A stretch of DNA of 64,000 bases. It comes from Oscarella lobularis (taxonomy: Eukaryota; Porifera; Homoscleromorpha; Homosclerophorida; Oscarellidae). The stretch covers positions 1,116,001-1,180,000 of the forward strand of contig NC_089192.1 of assembly GCF_947507565.1 (NCBI RefSeq), read 5' to 3'. How positions within the stretch are numbered: the stretch's first letter is position 1; every line of letters begins with the position of its first letter. Under the pieces are notes generated by a model. It was not told the origin of the DNA. It worked only from the letters and a program-made list of their open reading frames with translations, and did not search any database. A program made the translations under genes and the position numbers. This document shows positions 9,581 to 20,611 of the stretch, piece by piece.

Positions 9581-11974
9581 ATGGCATCAAGTCTTGCCGA
9601 TTTGTGCACGAGAAGCCTTTGCCGAACGGACTACGAGATCTCCTCGTTTCCATTTCCATCGATCGCCGAGAGAATCCTTCTCCACTCGTCGTCGCCGCGT
9701 CGACTGCCTCTTCCGGTCGCCAACGCGCTCTTCGACGGCTTGGCGCGACGAGGAAAACTGACGGAGAGAATTCTTCGCCTTTTCCTCGATCGCGATCGAG
9801 CGATGGTGACGTCACTTCCTCTCATTGGTCTCCGATCGATTCCTCGTGATGACGGAGAGACGACTTTCGTGCGTCGTCTTCGACAGCAAGCGTTCCTATG
9901 TCGCGTCGACGTATCGTTCAGTCATTGCGTCGGCGAACTTTCCGTGTCGCTTGTGAGCGCCTTTGCCGACACGTGCAAAGACACGTTGCTTTCGTTTTCG
10001 GCTAGTCACGTGACCGGTGATCTTGGTATTTCGCGACTGAAAGACTTCACGCGATTGCGTCACGTCGATCTTAGCTACACGTCGGCAACGCCGAGCGACA
10101 TCAACGCCGTGTGTGGCTCCTTGTCTCAGTTGCGTCATCTCGACGTATCCGGCACTGACGTTAGTTGGTATCACGTCTTTGGTTCGGCGCGAGGACTCGA
10201 TCAATTGGAGTACCTTGGCATGAGCGATTTGGTATTTTTGACATTAGACGAGTGGACGCTTGTCTCTCAACCCTACTTCAGCACTCGATGGATAACCGAT
10301 TTCTTTTTGGTTACCACTAGGTTGTCTGCGCTCAACATTTCAGGAGTTAATATTAAGGGATTGCCATTAGACGAGTCTATTCTTTCAGCTGCATTTCATG
10401 AAATTGTCACTGGGGCACGGTCATTGACTCATCTTGAAACGAGTTTTCCAGAACTCCCTGAAGTTGTAGCTGGATTGCAGCTCGGCAATCTATTTGACCA
10501 AATGAAGTATTTGGCTTATTATAGGGCCGTCACATCGATTCCGGATATTCTTTTGAACGCTGGGTGTCCTCGCTTTTTCTGCAGTAGTAGTAGTATGTCT
10601 TATGGGTTACATTATTCAAGAGCGATGTACGTGAATAACGTCGATTTTGTGACGCTGGCTCTGAAAGGCGGACCGTCCTTTTGGGTGACTGTTCTGAGAA
10701 TTCCGTGGTTATTTGATCAATGCACGTTGTCGTCATTGGATGCAGCCGATCATCGTGACCTTCGGAGCGTTATGTCGGCCGCTGTCGCCGTCGCCCGCTT
10801 CAAACTATTTCGCGTCACCGGCTCCAGCGCCGACGCCGAGCCGTTTTTGACGGACGTTATTTGTCTGAGAACAGAGCACAGGGCGTATTGTCTCCTATGT
10901 TCAAAACCGTTTAGGCTGGGACTCGGCTGTTTCATTCAACTCGGAACGATTCGTCGCAACTCCTTTGCCGGTGATTTTTTTGAATCTGATTCGTTGATAA
11001 AGGAACTGTGGGATCAGATGATTGAATCCTGTTTAGAAGCGGCTCTCAATCAACCTGCCGTTTTTCGACACGACAGGAATGATGAAATCCTGTCTGCATT
11101 GTGCGCTGCGCTTTTCGTTACTTTTCCTCGACCTCCTCTTCGGTTCGCTGTCTTGACGTTTTTTCTGAACGCGCTAACTGGAAAGGAAACTGGAACGCGA
11201 CGTCTTTCCACTTGCCAAAAATGCGCTGATGACGGCAGGCTGCCTATGTCGGTGGCACTAAAGTCGATTTTTGAGTCTCTTTCCGACAAAGAGCGTTGTG
11301 GGCTTGCGCTAGGAAAGAACTGGCTTGCTCCTGTGCGCGATCACGTGGAGGCGATAGGCACAGAAATGGAAACATCATCGCTGGTTGCTGTTTATCGCAA
11401 CGATATAGATCGAGTATCTCTTTCTACTAGTAGAATTCCTCTTCTCCATCGCCTTTTCTTGGACATCCTCTACTACATATCCCGCGATCTGCCGGATGTG
11501 CAGCGGCGTTTGGTTCAAGACAGTAATCTGTTGACACTTCTGGAGCACCAGGGAAGATTAGATGCTGCATCATCTCTGAGGCTGCTGATTATTCTAGCTG
11601 AGAACGAGTCTCTGAGACATCATCTGCTTTCGAAGTCATCGTTGCAGATGCTCCTTGAATGCCATCCCTGTTTCGAGACCAGCTATCTTACTTGTCTACT
11701 TCTGCTGTGTGATGACGCTCATTGGCCGGTGAATGTGCTTTCTAAGGACGCAATGGCTTACAGAATGATTTCATTGCGCGGCGACATGTTGACATCTTCT
11801 TTAGCCGAGGACACTCAGCGCTACAGGTATTCAAGCAATACTGTTGCACTTCTACAAGATATGGCTCGACGAACGGACGTTCCACCAGTAGGCTGGTTTG
11901 GGATGCACGTTCTCTCAAGGATGGATCAGCGTGTACAGATAAACCCAGCTTGTATTTATGGCTCTAATATTTAG
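9581..11974 (+). CDS. ZYG11/ZER1-like CUL2 substrate receptor, copy c
   Basis: Intronless, 797 aa from ATG 9581, the start matching copy b. It shows the same BC-box-like N-terminus (SLADLCTRSL), LRR sequence, ARM-like C-terminal half and WFGM..VLSRM ending. It differs from copies a and b by many substitutions and small in-frame indels clustered at about residues 320-350, 430-460 and 600-620, while the LRR part is nearly identical. That clustering hints at uneven constraint across the protein. It ends 310 bp from the stop of convergent NHL-BTB copy 3. Confidence 0.77.
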   Translation: MASSLADLCTRSLCRTDYEISSFPFPSIAERILLHSSSPRRLPLPVANALFDGLARRGKLTERILRLFLDRDRAMVTSLPLIGLRSIPRDDGETTFVRRLRQQAFLCRVDVSFSHCVGELSVSLVSAFADTCKDTLLSFSASHVTGDLGISRLKDFTRLRHVDLSYTSATPSDINAVCGSLSQLRHLDVSGTDVSWYHVFGSARGLDQLEYLGMSDLVFLTLDEWTLVSQPYFSTRWITDFFLVTTRLSALNISGVNIKGLPLDESILSAAFHEIVTGARSLTHLETSFPELPEVVAGLQLGNLFDQMKYLAYYRAVTSIPDILLNAGCPRFFCSSSSMSYGLHYSRAMYVNNVDFVTLALKGGPSFWVTVLRIPWLFDQCTLSSLDAADHRDLRSVMSAAVAVARFKLFRVTGSSADAEPFLTDVICLRTEHRAYCLLCSKPFRLGLGCFIQLGTIRRNSFAGDFFESDSLIKELWDQMIESCLEAALNQPAVFRHDRNDEILSALCAALFVTFPRPPLRFAVLTFFLNALTGKETGTRRLSTCQKCADDGRLPMSVALKSIFESLSDKERCGLALGKNWLAPVRDHVEAIGTEMETSSLVAVYRNDIDRVSLSTSRIPLLHRLFLDILYYISRDLPDVQRRLVQDSNLLTLLEHQGRLDAASSLRLLIILAENESLRHHLLSKSSLQMLLECHPCFETSYLTCLLLLCDDAHWPVNVLSKDAMAYRMISLRGDMLTSSLAEDTQRYRYSSNTVALLQDMARRTDVPPVGWFGMHVLSRMDQRVQINPACIYGSNI

Positions 11975-12284
11975 AGAAGGCTGCTCCTTGTCTCCACTAG
12001 AATTAGTGCTACAGGTAGATCGTGTCTGAGATCAGAGATTCTTTTTATTTATTTTTTAAATTTCGGTTTATAACCCTTGTTTAGAATTATAACGTAGTGG
12101 GCGTATTTCTGCTACATCTTGTCGCGACAAATCTCAAAGGTTTACCATTCGCATACCGCTCAGCAAGAGACAGACAATGTAGAAAGTTACAGAAAACGCA
12201 ACTAAGCAAAAAGGCAGAAAAACGTTGAGAAACAAGGCGTGCACTAAACAAACAGAGAGAATCACGTCCAGTCAGCTACGTGAG
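11975..12284. repeat. Convergent 3' spacer between ZYG11-like copy c and NHL-BTB copy 3
   Basis: Third copy of the spacer seen at 2183-2466 and 8081-8413, with the same ACTAGAATTAGTG and TTAGAATTATAA segments. Probably two overlapping 3' UTRs. No coding sequence seen. Confidence 0.55.
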
Positions 12285-13856
12285 TCATTTGCCAATGAGT
12301 CTCATTATTTCTACTACTAACTTGACACCAAGACTCTCAAACTTTTCATCTTGGCACAGTACTTTGTAGTGGCTCACGACAAATTGCAGGCATTTCTCTC
12401 TCAAATCTCTAAAGCCGTACTTATCAGCAAGAGACAGATAATCAATAGCCGTTGCAGCTGAAACTGTCTTCGCCAAATAGCTCATGCAAAAATCACACAG
12501 AGTGGAAATTAGAAAACGATCAGCCAATATCAATATATCCGGCATGTTGCTGTTGTACTTCTGTACGTCCAAGCAGCCAGTGAGAAGAAATGAAATGACT
12601 GCGTAGAACGATTCATAGGTAACATCTTCAATAGCAATTGGAGCGGATTCGGTCTCTGAAGATTTCCAATTCGACGAGAACATCCTGTTGAAATATTCAC
12701 TTCGAATGCAAAGAACCGATTTAGCGGTGACGGTGACGTGCTTTTCTTGAACTAAGAAAACGGCTTTATCTGTAGAAACGATTTCTTCGTTGTCAATCAA
12801 TTGCGCAAGATCATGTGAAAGTTCATCAAATGCTTTGAAGGAAGGAGGTGCCACTCCCACTCTACGAACGGCCTGCAGTTCGGTAAAGTAAAGGTACCCC
12901 GACTTGAAATCGAAAAACAAATGACGAGGATCGTTCAATGACGCTAATTCGCCTTTGCCATCTATAGACGCTGCTTCACCTGTTCCACAGAGAATTTCTT
13001 TCTCAATCGATGAGGATGCCAGCTTGTAGATTCTATGCGAGCGATCAGAGAAGTAGACATTTCCGTCATCGTCAACAGCCACACCATAAGGTGTGTTGAG
13101 ATTTTTACAAACGGTTGAAACGTGGTGGTTTTTAATCTTTCTGATAGCACCATTGTTTCGGTCAGCCACATACACAGAACCGTCTGGTCCCACGGCTAAT
13201 TGATCCGGATTATTAAATTTGGCTTCAGTACAGTGACCATCAATGTTGCCTGATTGACCTGCGGAGCCTGCTAACGTTGTTACGCGTCCATCAGCTTCAA
13301 TTTGACGTATTGTATGTCCGCCATGAGAAGACACTAAGACACTGCCATCTTGTAGTGCCACAATCCCGAATGGGTGATTGAGTTGAGCTTCAGTAAGGCC
13401 TACTCCATCTCGTTCTCCACAGGTGCCATTGCCAGCTAATGTAGAGACGGTGTCACCACTCAGCTGCGAGGGCGTTTTATACTCAGAATCGTGGCAAATC
13501 TGTATCATTCACCTTTCGAACGCGATTGCCGCTGTAGTCAGCGACGAAGAGACAAGAACCGGAGGAGGAGGCAATGCCTGTTGGATTGGAAAATTTCGCC
13601 GAGATCAAAATACCGTCTTTGTGACCGCGACTGGATTGACCGGGAATCCCAGCATGGGCCGAGACTGCTTGAGAGGTAAGATCAACTTTCCAAATGCAGT
13701 TTTGACTGCTGTCTGCGACACACACTTGATCGTTTAGGATTGTGATTCTCCACAAGTACGAGAACGATTCGTGACGTGACACAGTCGTGACAGATCCGTC
13801 TAAAACGGAAAGGAAGCGTGAAGGCTCAAGTACTAACGGCCCTCTTTACATTCCAT
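12285..13856 (-). CDS. NHL-repeat/BTB protein, copy 3
   Basis: Three coding exons: 13856-13850 (ATG GAA T), 13799-13513 and 13463-12285, 490 aa. This copy gives the best support for the second intron. It is 49 nt here against 48 nt in copy 1, so read-through would shift frame, while splicing from AAG|GTGAAT to CTCGCAG restores the same junction (RK|LSGDTVSTLAG) as in other copies. It has the NHL propeller, then BTB (DKAVFLVQEKHVTVTAKSVL) and a BACK-like tail. The C-terminus ends RLIGK as in most copies. It looks intact. Confidence 0.85.
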
Positions 13857-13937
13857 TTGACCAGGGTCCGGCTGGGCAAGAAAACTGGCTGGGAAGGGCA
13901 GGGCTAGAGAGCACGGATCTTAGCTTAGACGAATGCC

Positions 13938-14376
13938 CAGGGGCGTCGCCACCGGCCCGGCCGGTCCGGCGCGAGCCGGGCCAATGTTTTCCAAAATAAA
14001 AACTATTTTTAGCAAGATAAACCGAGCCAAAATAGAATCTGTTAGAAAGGACATTGCATACGTGTACGATCATAGTGAAACCCGAAAGTTGGGCTTCCCG
14101 GACATAGCTACGGTATGTCCGAAGTTCGACATAAAGTCCGACTCTGACAGTTTGGTCGATTTGAGTATAATAAAGTTTTCTAAAGATACAACAGAAAGAG
14201 CACGTGAATCCAACAAAGTGAACTTATTTAATGATTCTTCATTCTCTAAGTATTTACGATAAACATACATGAAACCTAATTGCACAAGTGGGCGTGGTCG
14301 AAAAAATTTTTCGCGGGCGCAAAACTACTCTCTCTCTATAAGCCGGGCCAAACGAAAAATCGATGCGACGCCCCTG
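13938..14376. mobile_element. hAT-like MITE, 439 bp, with TIRs and 5-bp target duplication
   Basis: The left end CAGGGGCGTCGC (13938) is matched by the inverted right end GCGACGCCCCTG (14365-14376), and both ends carry a second shared GGCCCGGC block further in. The 5-bp direct repeat ATGCC flanks it (13933-13937 and 14377-14381). The CAGGGGCG terminus is typical of hAT transposons, some groups of which make 5-bp duplications. The interior has a short open frame on + to about 14262 but no transposase I can recognise, so it is non-autonomous. It sits between NHL-BTB copy 3 and ADAM17 relic 2 and is absent from the other units. Confidence 0.85.
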
Positions 14377-14400
14377 ATGCCTAGCTCTGTGCCTAAAAGA

Positions 14401-14860
14401 GTGACAACACGCGCGTTAGAAGTCAAAGCTTCCTGAGCCTTCCTCGCCATCTGCTTCTAACGGTTCTCTTCCCGTGTTTGACCGGATTCGAAACGCAGAT
14501 TTGTACGTCGACCATCAGTTTGAAGTCCCCGCGCGATCGTTCGACGACTTCCACCCTAGATTCGGCGCTACGACACTTCCAACTTCGATACGCTTCGTAC
14601 AGGCGAAACAAAGCATTCTAGCATCGATTCCTCTTGCAGAAGAATGGAGGTGTCGATCCTTGGACGGTACAAGAACATCCAAGTGTCCTGGAAGATCCAT
14701 TCGAAGTCTTTTTGCTAGAAAGTTTGCTCTGAATCTCTTTTGGCACCCAATTTTCTCGCAGTCGTTTCCGACGAAGTAGGCAGATCGCAAGATTTTGAGA
14801 AAATCAACCGAAAAGAGTTTACATTGGAGAGGGTGGGATAGCTCATTTCCTTTCACATAT
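14401..14860 (+). pseudogene. ADAM17 5' fragment, relic 2 (exons 1-2, decayed)
   Basis: Clear similarity to ADAM17 exons 1-2, but the start codon region is deleted (CCTCGCCA joins TCTGCTTCTAACGG), the frame is broken several times, and exon 2 carries a stop (GACGAAGTAG). It ends in the GAGAGGGTGGGATAG exon-intron boundary and then runs into an expanded minisatellite derived from the next intron. It is the most decayed ADAM17 fragment in the array, fitting an older unit or relaxed selection. Confidence 0.85.
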
Positions 14861-14876
14861 TTGTGGCTTTTTTAAT

Positions 14877-15165
14877 TCATAGAATTACTCTCTTCGCTAG
14901 AGCCAATTTCTATGAGTCCGAGGGCTCATAGATTGTCTCCCCTGGCTATAGAGCCAATTTCATACAAATCGAGGTCTCATAGAATTTCTCTCCTGGCTAT
15001 AGAGCCAATTTCTATGAGGCAAGGTCTCACAGAATTTTGCTCCTGCAATTACTATGAGACAAGGTCTCATAGAACTTCTCTCCTGGCTTTCTATGAGTCA
15101 AGGGCTCATAGAATTTCTCTCCGCCTGGCTACAGCTAATTTCTATGAGTCCAGACGAAGCAGAAC
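14877..15165. repeat. Minisatellite, about 6 units of 40-52 bp, derived from the ADAM17 intron
   Basis: Imperfect tandem units each contain CATAGAATTTCTCTCCTGGCT, then GAGCCAATTTCTATGAG and a GGTC or GGGC spacer. The equivalent intron in the other ADAM17 copies (for example 18147-18240 and 24004-24090) has only about two such units, so the array expanded here. There is no coding capacity. Confidence 0.8.
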
Positions 15166-15760
15166 GCTATCTGGTTAGTTCATTGCGTCCTCGTTGAAAC
15201 CTTAGACTATTCCCGCTCCTCCGCCCCTCCGTTTACATTATTTGAGAGCGGATACACTGTCGTTTGCGTGCCGAGTGTAGCGCACGCTTGACTAGCCCGA
15301 CGTAGCGCCTTGATTTTGCCGACCAAGCCCACTGCCGTTACTACGTATGCGTTCGCTTTTCGCGTCCAAATAGCGTCCGGATGTCTGTAGAATAGATCGA
15401 CAATGCATTTTGCGACGAATTCATCGCTTCTACGGCTCGTTTCGCGTCGTTTCGCGATGCGTGGACAGTTGACGTCATGCGTTGCTCAATGTAGCGTGAC
15501 AGGGCGTGTCTTGCGTACGTATGCACACTCTTTTTGGCGTTTTGATTTGATTTCGAACAAAATTTCGCTCGTTTTTGCCGGCAGAAATGCATTTGGGGCC
15601 GATTGACGGTATTTTGGGTTCTAACGCCGCACTCTTGATCGTGAATAGCTGCAGTCGTTCCGCTCCAGTCGCGTATCAATATAAATACCCAGCGTTTACA
15701 AGTACTAATCAGAGAGGAGCAGAGAGAGCTCGTGGCTAAGATAGAAGGGAGGCTGGCAAC
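15166..15760. other. Unique non-repeated island in the array, no gene recognised
   Basis: This roughly 600-bp stretch replaces ADAM17 exons 3-4 after relic 2 and has no counterpart in the other units. It contains a TATA-like TATAAATA at about 15680 and purine-rich sequence downstream, so it may include a promoter, but no convincing protein frame or structured RNA was recognised. Confidence 0.3.
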
Positions 15761-15996
15761 TCTCCCTAAGATTGTGTCTGAGATTAGAGATTCTTTTTAT
15801 TTATTTAGTCTTAACCCTTGTTTAGAATTATAAAGTTGCGAGCGTATTTCTGCTACATCTTGTCGCCACAAATCTCAAACATTTACCCTTCGGATATTTT
15901 GAATTGCAGAAAACGCAACTAAGCAAAAAATAAGGCAGAAAAACGTTGAGAAACAAGGCATGCACTAAACAAACAGAGAGAATCGCGTCCAGTCAG

Positions 15997-17594
15997 CTAA
16001 GTGAGTCTCATTATTTCTACTACCAACTTGACGCCAAGACTCTCAAACTTTTCATCTTGGCAAAGTACTTTGTAGTGGCTCACGACAAATTGCAGGCATT
16101 TCTCTCTCAAATCTCTAAAGCCGTACTTATCAGCAAGAGACAGATAATCAATAGCCGTTGCGGTTGAAACGGTCTTTGCCAAATAGGCAATGCAAAAATC
16201 ACGCAGAGTGGAAATGAGAAAACGATCAGCCAATATCAATATATCCGGCATGTTGCTGCTGTACTTCTGTACGTCCAAGGAGCCAGTGAGAAGAAATGAA
16301 ATGATTGCGTAGAACGATTCATAGGTGGCATCTTTGATAGAAATTGGAGTGGATTCGGTCTCGGAAGATTTCCAATTCGACGAGAACATACTGCTGAAGT
16401 AATCACTTCGAATGCAAAGAACCGATTTAGCGGTGACGGTGACGTGCTTTCCTTGAACTAAGAATACGGCTTTATCTGTAGAAACGATTTCTTCGTTGTC
16501 AATCAATTGCGCAAGATCATGTGAAAGTTCATCGAATGCTTTGAAGGAAGGAGGTGCAGCTTTTTTGAAGGAAGGAGGTGCCACTCTCACTCTACGAACG
16601 GCCTTCTGCTCCGTAAAGTAAAGGTACCCCGACTTAGAATCAAAAAACAAGTGATGAGGTAGATTCAATGACGCTAATTCTCCCTTGCCATCTGTAGACA
16701 CTGCCGCACCTGATCCGCAGAGAACTTCTTTTTCATTTGATGACAATGCCAGCTTGTAGATTCTATGCGAGAGATCAGAGAAGTAGACATTTCCGTCATC
16801 GTCAACAGCCACACCATAAGGTGTGTTGAGATTTTTACAAACGGTTGAAACGTGGTGGTTTTTAATCTTTCTGATAGCACCATTAGCACCACTAGATCGG
16901 TCAGCCACATACACAGAACCGTCTGGTCCCACTGCTAATTGATCTGGGTGATTAAATTTGGCTTCAGTACAGTGACCATCGGTGTTGCCTGGTTGGCCTG
17001 CGGAGCCTGCTAGCGTTGTTACGCGTCCATCAACCTCAATTCGACGTATTGTATGTCCGCCAAAAGAAGACACTAAGACACTTCCATCTTGTAGTGCCAC
17101 AATCCCGAATGGGTGATTGAATTGAGCTTCAGTAAGGCCTACTCCATCTCGGTCTCCACGGGTGCCATTGCCAGCTAATGTAGAGACGGTGTCACCACTC
17201 AGCTGCGAGAGCGTTTTATACTCAGAACCGTGGCAAATCTACGTGTATCCATTACCTTTCGAATGCGATTCCTTTCGCACTCAGTGACGAAGAGACAGCA
17301 ACCGGAGGAGGCAATGCCTACTGGTTTGGAAAATGTCGCCGAGTTCAAAGTACCGTCTTGGTGACCGGATTGGCCGGGAATGCCAGCATGGGCCGAGACT
17401 TCTTGAGAGGTAAGATCAACTTTCCAAATGCAGTGTTGATTGAAGTCTGAGACACACACTTGATCGTTTAGGATCGCGATTCCCCACAAGTACGAGAACG
17501 ATTCGTGACGTGACACAGTCGAGACAGATCCATCTAAAAACGGAAAAGAGGCACGCTCAAATGTTTTTCACAAACGGAACTCCTTACATTCCAT
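15997..17594 (-). CDS. NHL-repeat/BTB protein, copy 4
   Basis: Three coding exons: 17594-17588 (ATG GAA T), 17533-17256 and 17202-15997, 496 aa. The second intron is 53 nt, not a multiple of three, so only splicing (GTAATG...CTCGCAG) keeps the NHL frame. It has NHL repeats, then BTB with CIRSDYFSSMFSSNWKSSE, then a BACK-like tail. It lacks the final isoleucine-glycine-lysine seen in other copies, ending EIMRLT. Its start lies about 108 bp from the ATG of ADAM17 relic 3. Confidence 0.83.
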
Positions 17595-17702
17595 TTAGGA
17601 ACGCGCAGAAGGTGCTCAAACGATTGACAGGGTCCGACAAGGCACGGCTAGAGAGTGACAACACGCGCGTTAGAACGTGGCAGTCAACGCTTCCTCGCAG
17701 TC

Positions 17703-18555
17703 ATGTTATTCCGAAGCTCTCTGCTTCTAACGGTTCTATTCTCATGTTTGACCGGATTCGAAACCCAGATTCGTACGTCGACCGTCAGTTCGAACTCCCA
17801 CCCTAGATTCGGCGCTACGACACTTCGATGCGCTTCGTACGAGCGAGATAAGGCGTACGAGCGAGATAATGCATTCTAGCATCGATCCCTCGCGCAGAAG
17901 AATGGAGGTGTCGATCCTCGGACGGTACAAGAACATCCAAGTGTCCTGGAAGATCCATTGTTGGAATTCTTTTCGCTGTAGAAAATTTTCTCTGCATCTC
18001 TCGAACGACGAAAACCTGTTGGCACCCAATTTTCGCGCAGTCGTTTCAGACGAAACAGGCAGTTCGCAAGTTTTTGAGAAAATCAACTGAAAAGAGTTTT
18101 ACATTGGAGAGGGTGGGATGGCTCATTTCCTTTCGTGGGTCTTTTTAATTGATAGAATTTCTCTCCTGGCGGCTAGAGCCAATTTGTACGAGTCCAAAGT
18201 TCATAGAAATTCTCTCCTGGCTACAGGGATTTTCTACGATAACATAGAACTTCCCTTCTAATTTTTAATTCAAAAGGCCTTCTGTTTTAATCTAATGTTT
18301 TTTCCCAGAGGAAACGGATCTTCTGTTTCGGCTCACATCGATTCGGAACAATCGGTGACGGCAACGATTCTCAGTCACGACGATGCGTACACAATTACAC
18401 ATGTATATCGAAGTAGGTGCACGTGCACTGCTGTCTCATTGAATATCACTTTCAAAAATTCCGTAGCCGTCGCATCGACACATCGCAGAGCCACACAATT
18501 TTCACATGATCGCCTATAGAAGATCGGACGTTGTCCACAATTACGGCAAAAGAAA
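17703..18555 (+). pseudogene. ADAM17 5' fragment, relic 3 (exons 1-4, broken)
   Basis: Starts with the intact signal peptide ([13 protein letters not shown]). About 20 nt is deleted in exon 1 (AACTCC joins CACCCTAG near 17798), and there is a duplication-like GAGCGAGATAA stretch at 17842-17870. Exon 3 lacks one base (GAGGAAACGG versus GAGGAAGACGG), so the reading frame is lost. It ends after exon 4 and a short piece of intron, where the 3' spacer of NHL-BTB copy 5 begins at about 18650. Confidence 0.83.
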
Positions 18556-18931
18556 TTCTAACGGAAGGTGATAAAATAGTATGCACCTTTACGTTTGACG
18601 AGAGAAGAGACGCGTGTATGACCCAAAGAATTGTCTTAGAACTTCCTAGAGACTCCACTCGAATTAGTGAGACTGGTAGATTGTGTCTGAGATTAGAGAT
18701 TCCTTTTATTTTTTTATTTTGGCCCCTTGTTTAGAATTATAGCGTAGTGAGCTTATTTCTGCCGCGGTAAATCTCAAGCATTTTACCCTTCAGATATTTC
18801 AAATTGCACCACTCAGCAAGAGACAGATAATATATAGAAAATTACAGAAAACGCAGCCGAGCAAAAATAAGTCAAAAAACCGTTGAGAAACAAAACGTAC
18901 AGAGAGAATCGCGTCCAGTCAGCTACGTGAG
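18556..18931. other. Junction of ADAM17 intron and NHL-BTB 3' spacer
   Basis: A short ADAM17 intron piece (to about 18649) runs directly into CTAGAGACTCCACTCGAATTAG, the spacer block that lies 3' of every NHL-BTB copy. The same junction recurs at about 21550. No coding sequence. Confidence 0.55.
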
Positions 18932-20522
18932 TCATTTGCCAACGAGTCTCACTATTTCTACTACTAACTTGACGCCAAGACTCTCAAACTTTTCGTCTTG
19001 GCACAGTACTTTGTAGTGGCTCACGACAAATTGCAGGCATTCCTCTCTCAAATCTCTAAAACCGTACTTATCTGCAAGAGACAGATAATCAATAGCCGTC
19101 GCAGCTGAAACCGTCTTTGCCAAATGAGTCATGCAGAAATCACGCAGAGTGGAAATGAGAAAACGATCAGCCAATACCAATATATCCGGCATGTTGCTGC
19201 TGTACTTCTGTACGTCCAAGGAGCCAGTGAGAAGAAATGAAATGATTGCGTAGAACGATTCATAGGTAGCATCTTCAATAGCAATTGGAGCGGATTCGGT
19301 CTCGGAAGATTTCCAATTTGACGAGAACATCCTATTGAAGTAACCACTTCGGATGCAAAGAACCGATTTAGCGGTGACGGTGACGTGCTTTCCTTGAACT
19401 AAGAACACGGCTTTATCTGTAGAATCGATTTCTTCGTTGTTGATCAATCGCGCAAGATCATGTGAAAGTTCATCAAATGCTTTAAAGGAAGGAGGTGCTG
19501 CTTTTTTGAAGGAAGGAGGTGCCACTCTCACTCTACGAACTGCCTTCTGCTCCGTAAAGTAAAGGTACCCTGACTTAGAATCGAAAAACAAATGATGAGG
19601 ATCATTCAATGACGCTAATTCGCCCTTGCCATCTGTAGACGCTACTTCACCTGATCCGCAGAGAATTTCTTTTTCACTTGATGATGATGCCAGCTTGTAG
19701 ATTCTATGCGAGAGATCAGAGAAGTAGACATTTCCGTCATCGTCAACAGCCACACCATAAGGTTGGTTGAGATTTTTACAAACGGTTGAAACGTGGTGGT
19801 TTTTAATCTTTCTGATAGCACCATTACATCGGTCAGCCACATACACAGAACCGTCTGGTCCCACGGCTAATTGATGTGGGACATTAAATTTGGCTTCAGC
19901 ACAGTGACCATCAGCGTTGCCTCGTAGACCTGCGGAGCCTGCTAACGTTGTTACGCGTCCATCAACCTCAATTCGACGTATTGTATGTCCGCCATAAGAA
20001 GACACTAAGACACTCCCATCTTGTAGTGCCACAATTCCGAACGGGATATTGAATTGAGCTTCAGTAAGGCCTTCTCCATCTCGTTCTCCACAGGTGCCAT
20101 TGCCAGCTAATGTAGAGAGGGCGTCACCACTCAGCTGCGAGGGCGTTTTATACTCAGAACCGCGGCAAATCTGTATCATTACCTTTCGAATGCGATTGCT
20201 GTCGCACTCAGCGACGAAGAGACAAGAACCGGAGGAGGCAATGCCTACTGGACCAGAAAATGTCGCCGAGTTCAAACTACCGTCTTGGTGACCGGATTCG
20301 CCGGGAATCCCAGCATGGGCGGAGACTTTTTGAGAGGTAAGATCAACTTTCCAAATGCACTTTTGAGTGTGATCTGCGACACACAATTGATCGTTTAGGA
20401 TCGTGATTCCCCACAATTCCGAGAACGACTCGTGACGTGCCACAGTCGAGACAGATCCGTCTAAAAACGGAAAAGAGGCACGCTCAAATGTTTTTTCACA
20501 AACGGAACTCCTTACATTCCAT
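18932..20522 (-). CDS. NHL-repeat/BTB protein, copy 5
   Basis: Three coding exons: 20522-20516 (ATG GAA T), 20460-20183 and 20134-18932, 495 aa. The second intron is 48 nt, and exons 2 and 3 also read through as one open frame. It has NHL propeller repeats with GPDGSVYVAD and VAVDDDGNVYFSD, then BTB (DKAVFLVQGKHVTVTAKSVL) and a BACK-like tail ending RLVGK. It looks intact. Its ATG lies 89 bp from the ATG of the intact prodomain-only ADAM17 copy. Confidence 0.85.
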
Positions 20523-20611
20523 TTAGGAACGCGCAGAAGGTGCTCAAACGATTGACAGGGCAGGGCTAGAGAGTGACAACGCGCGCGTTAGAACTTTGGT
20601 TCCTCGCCGTC

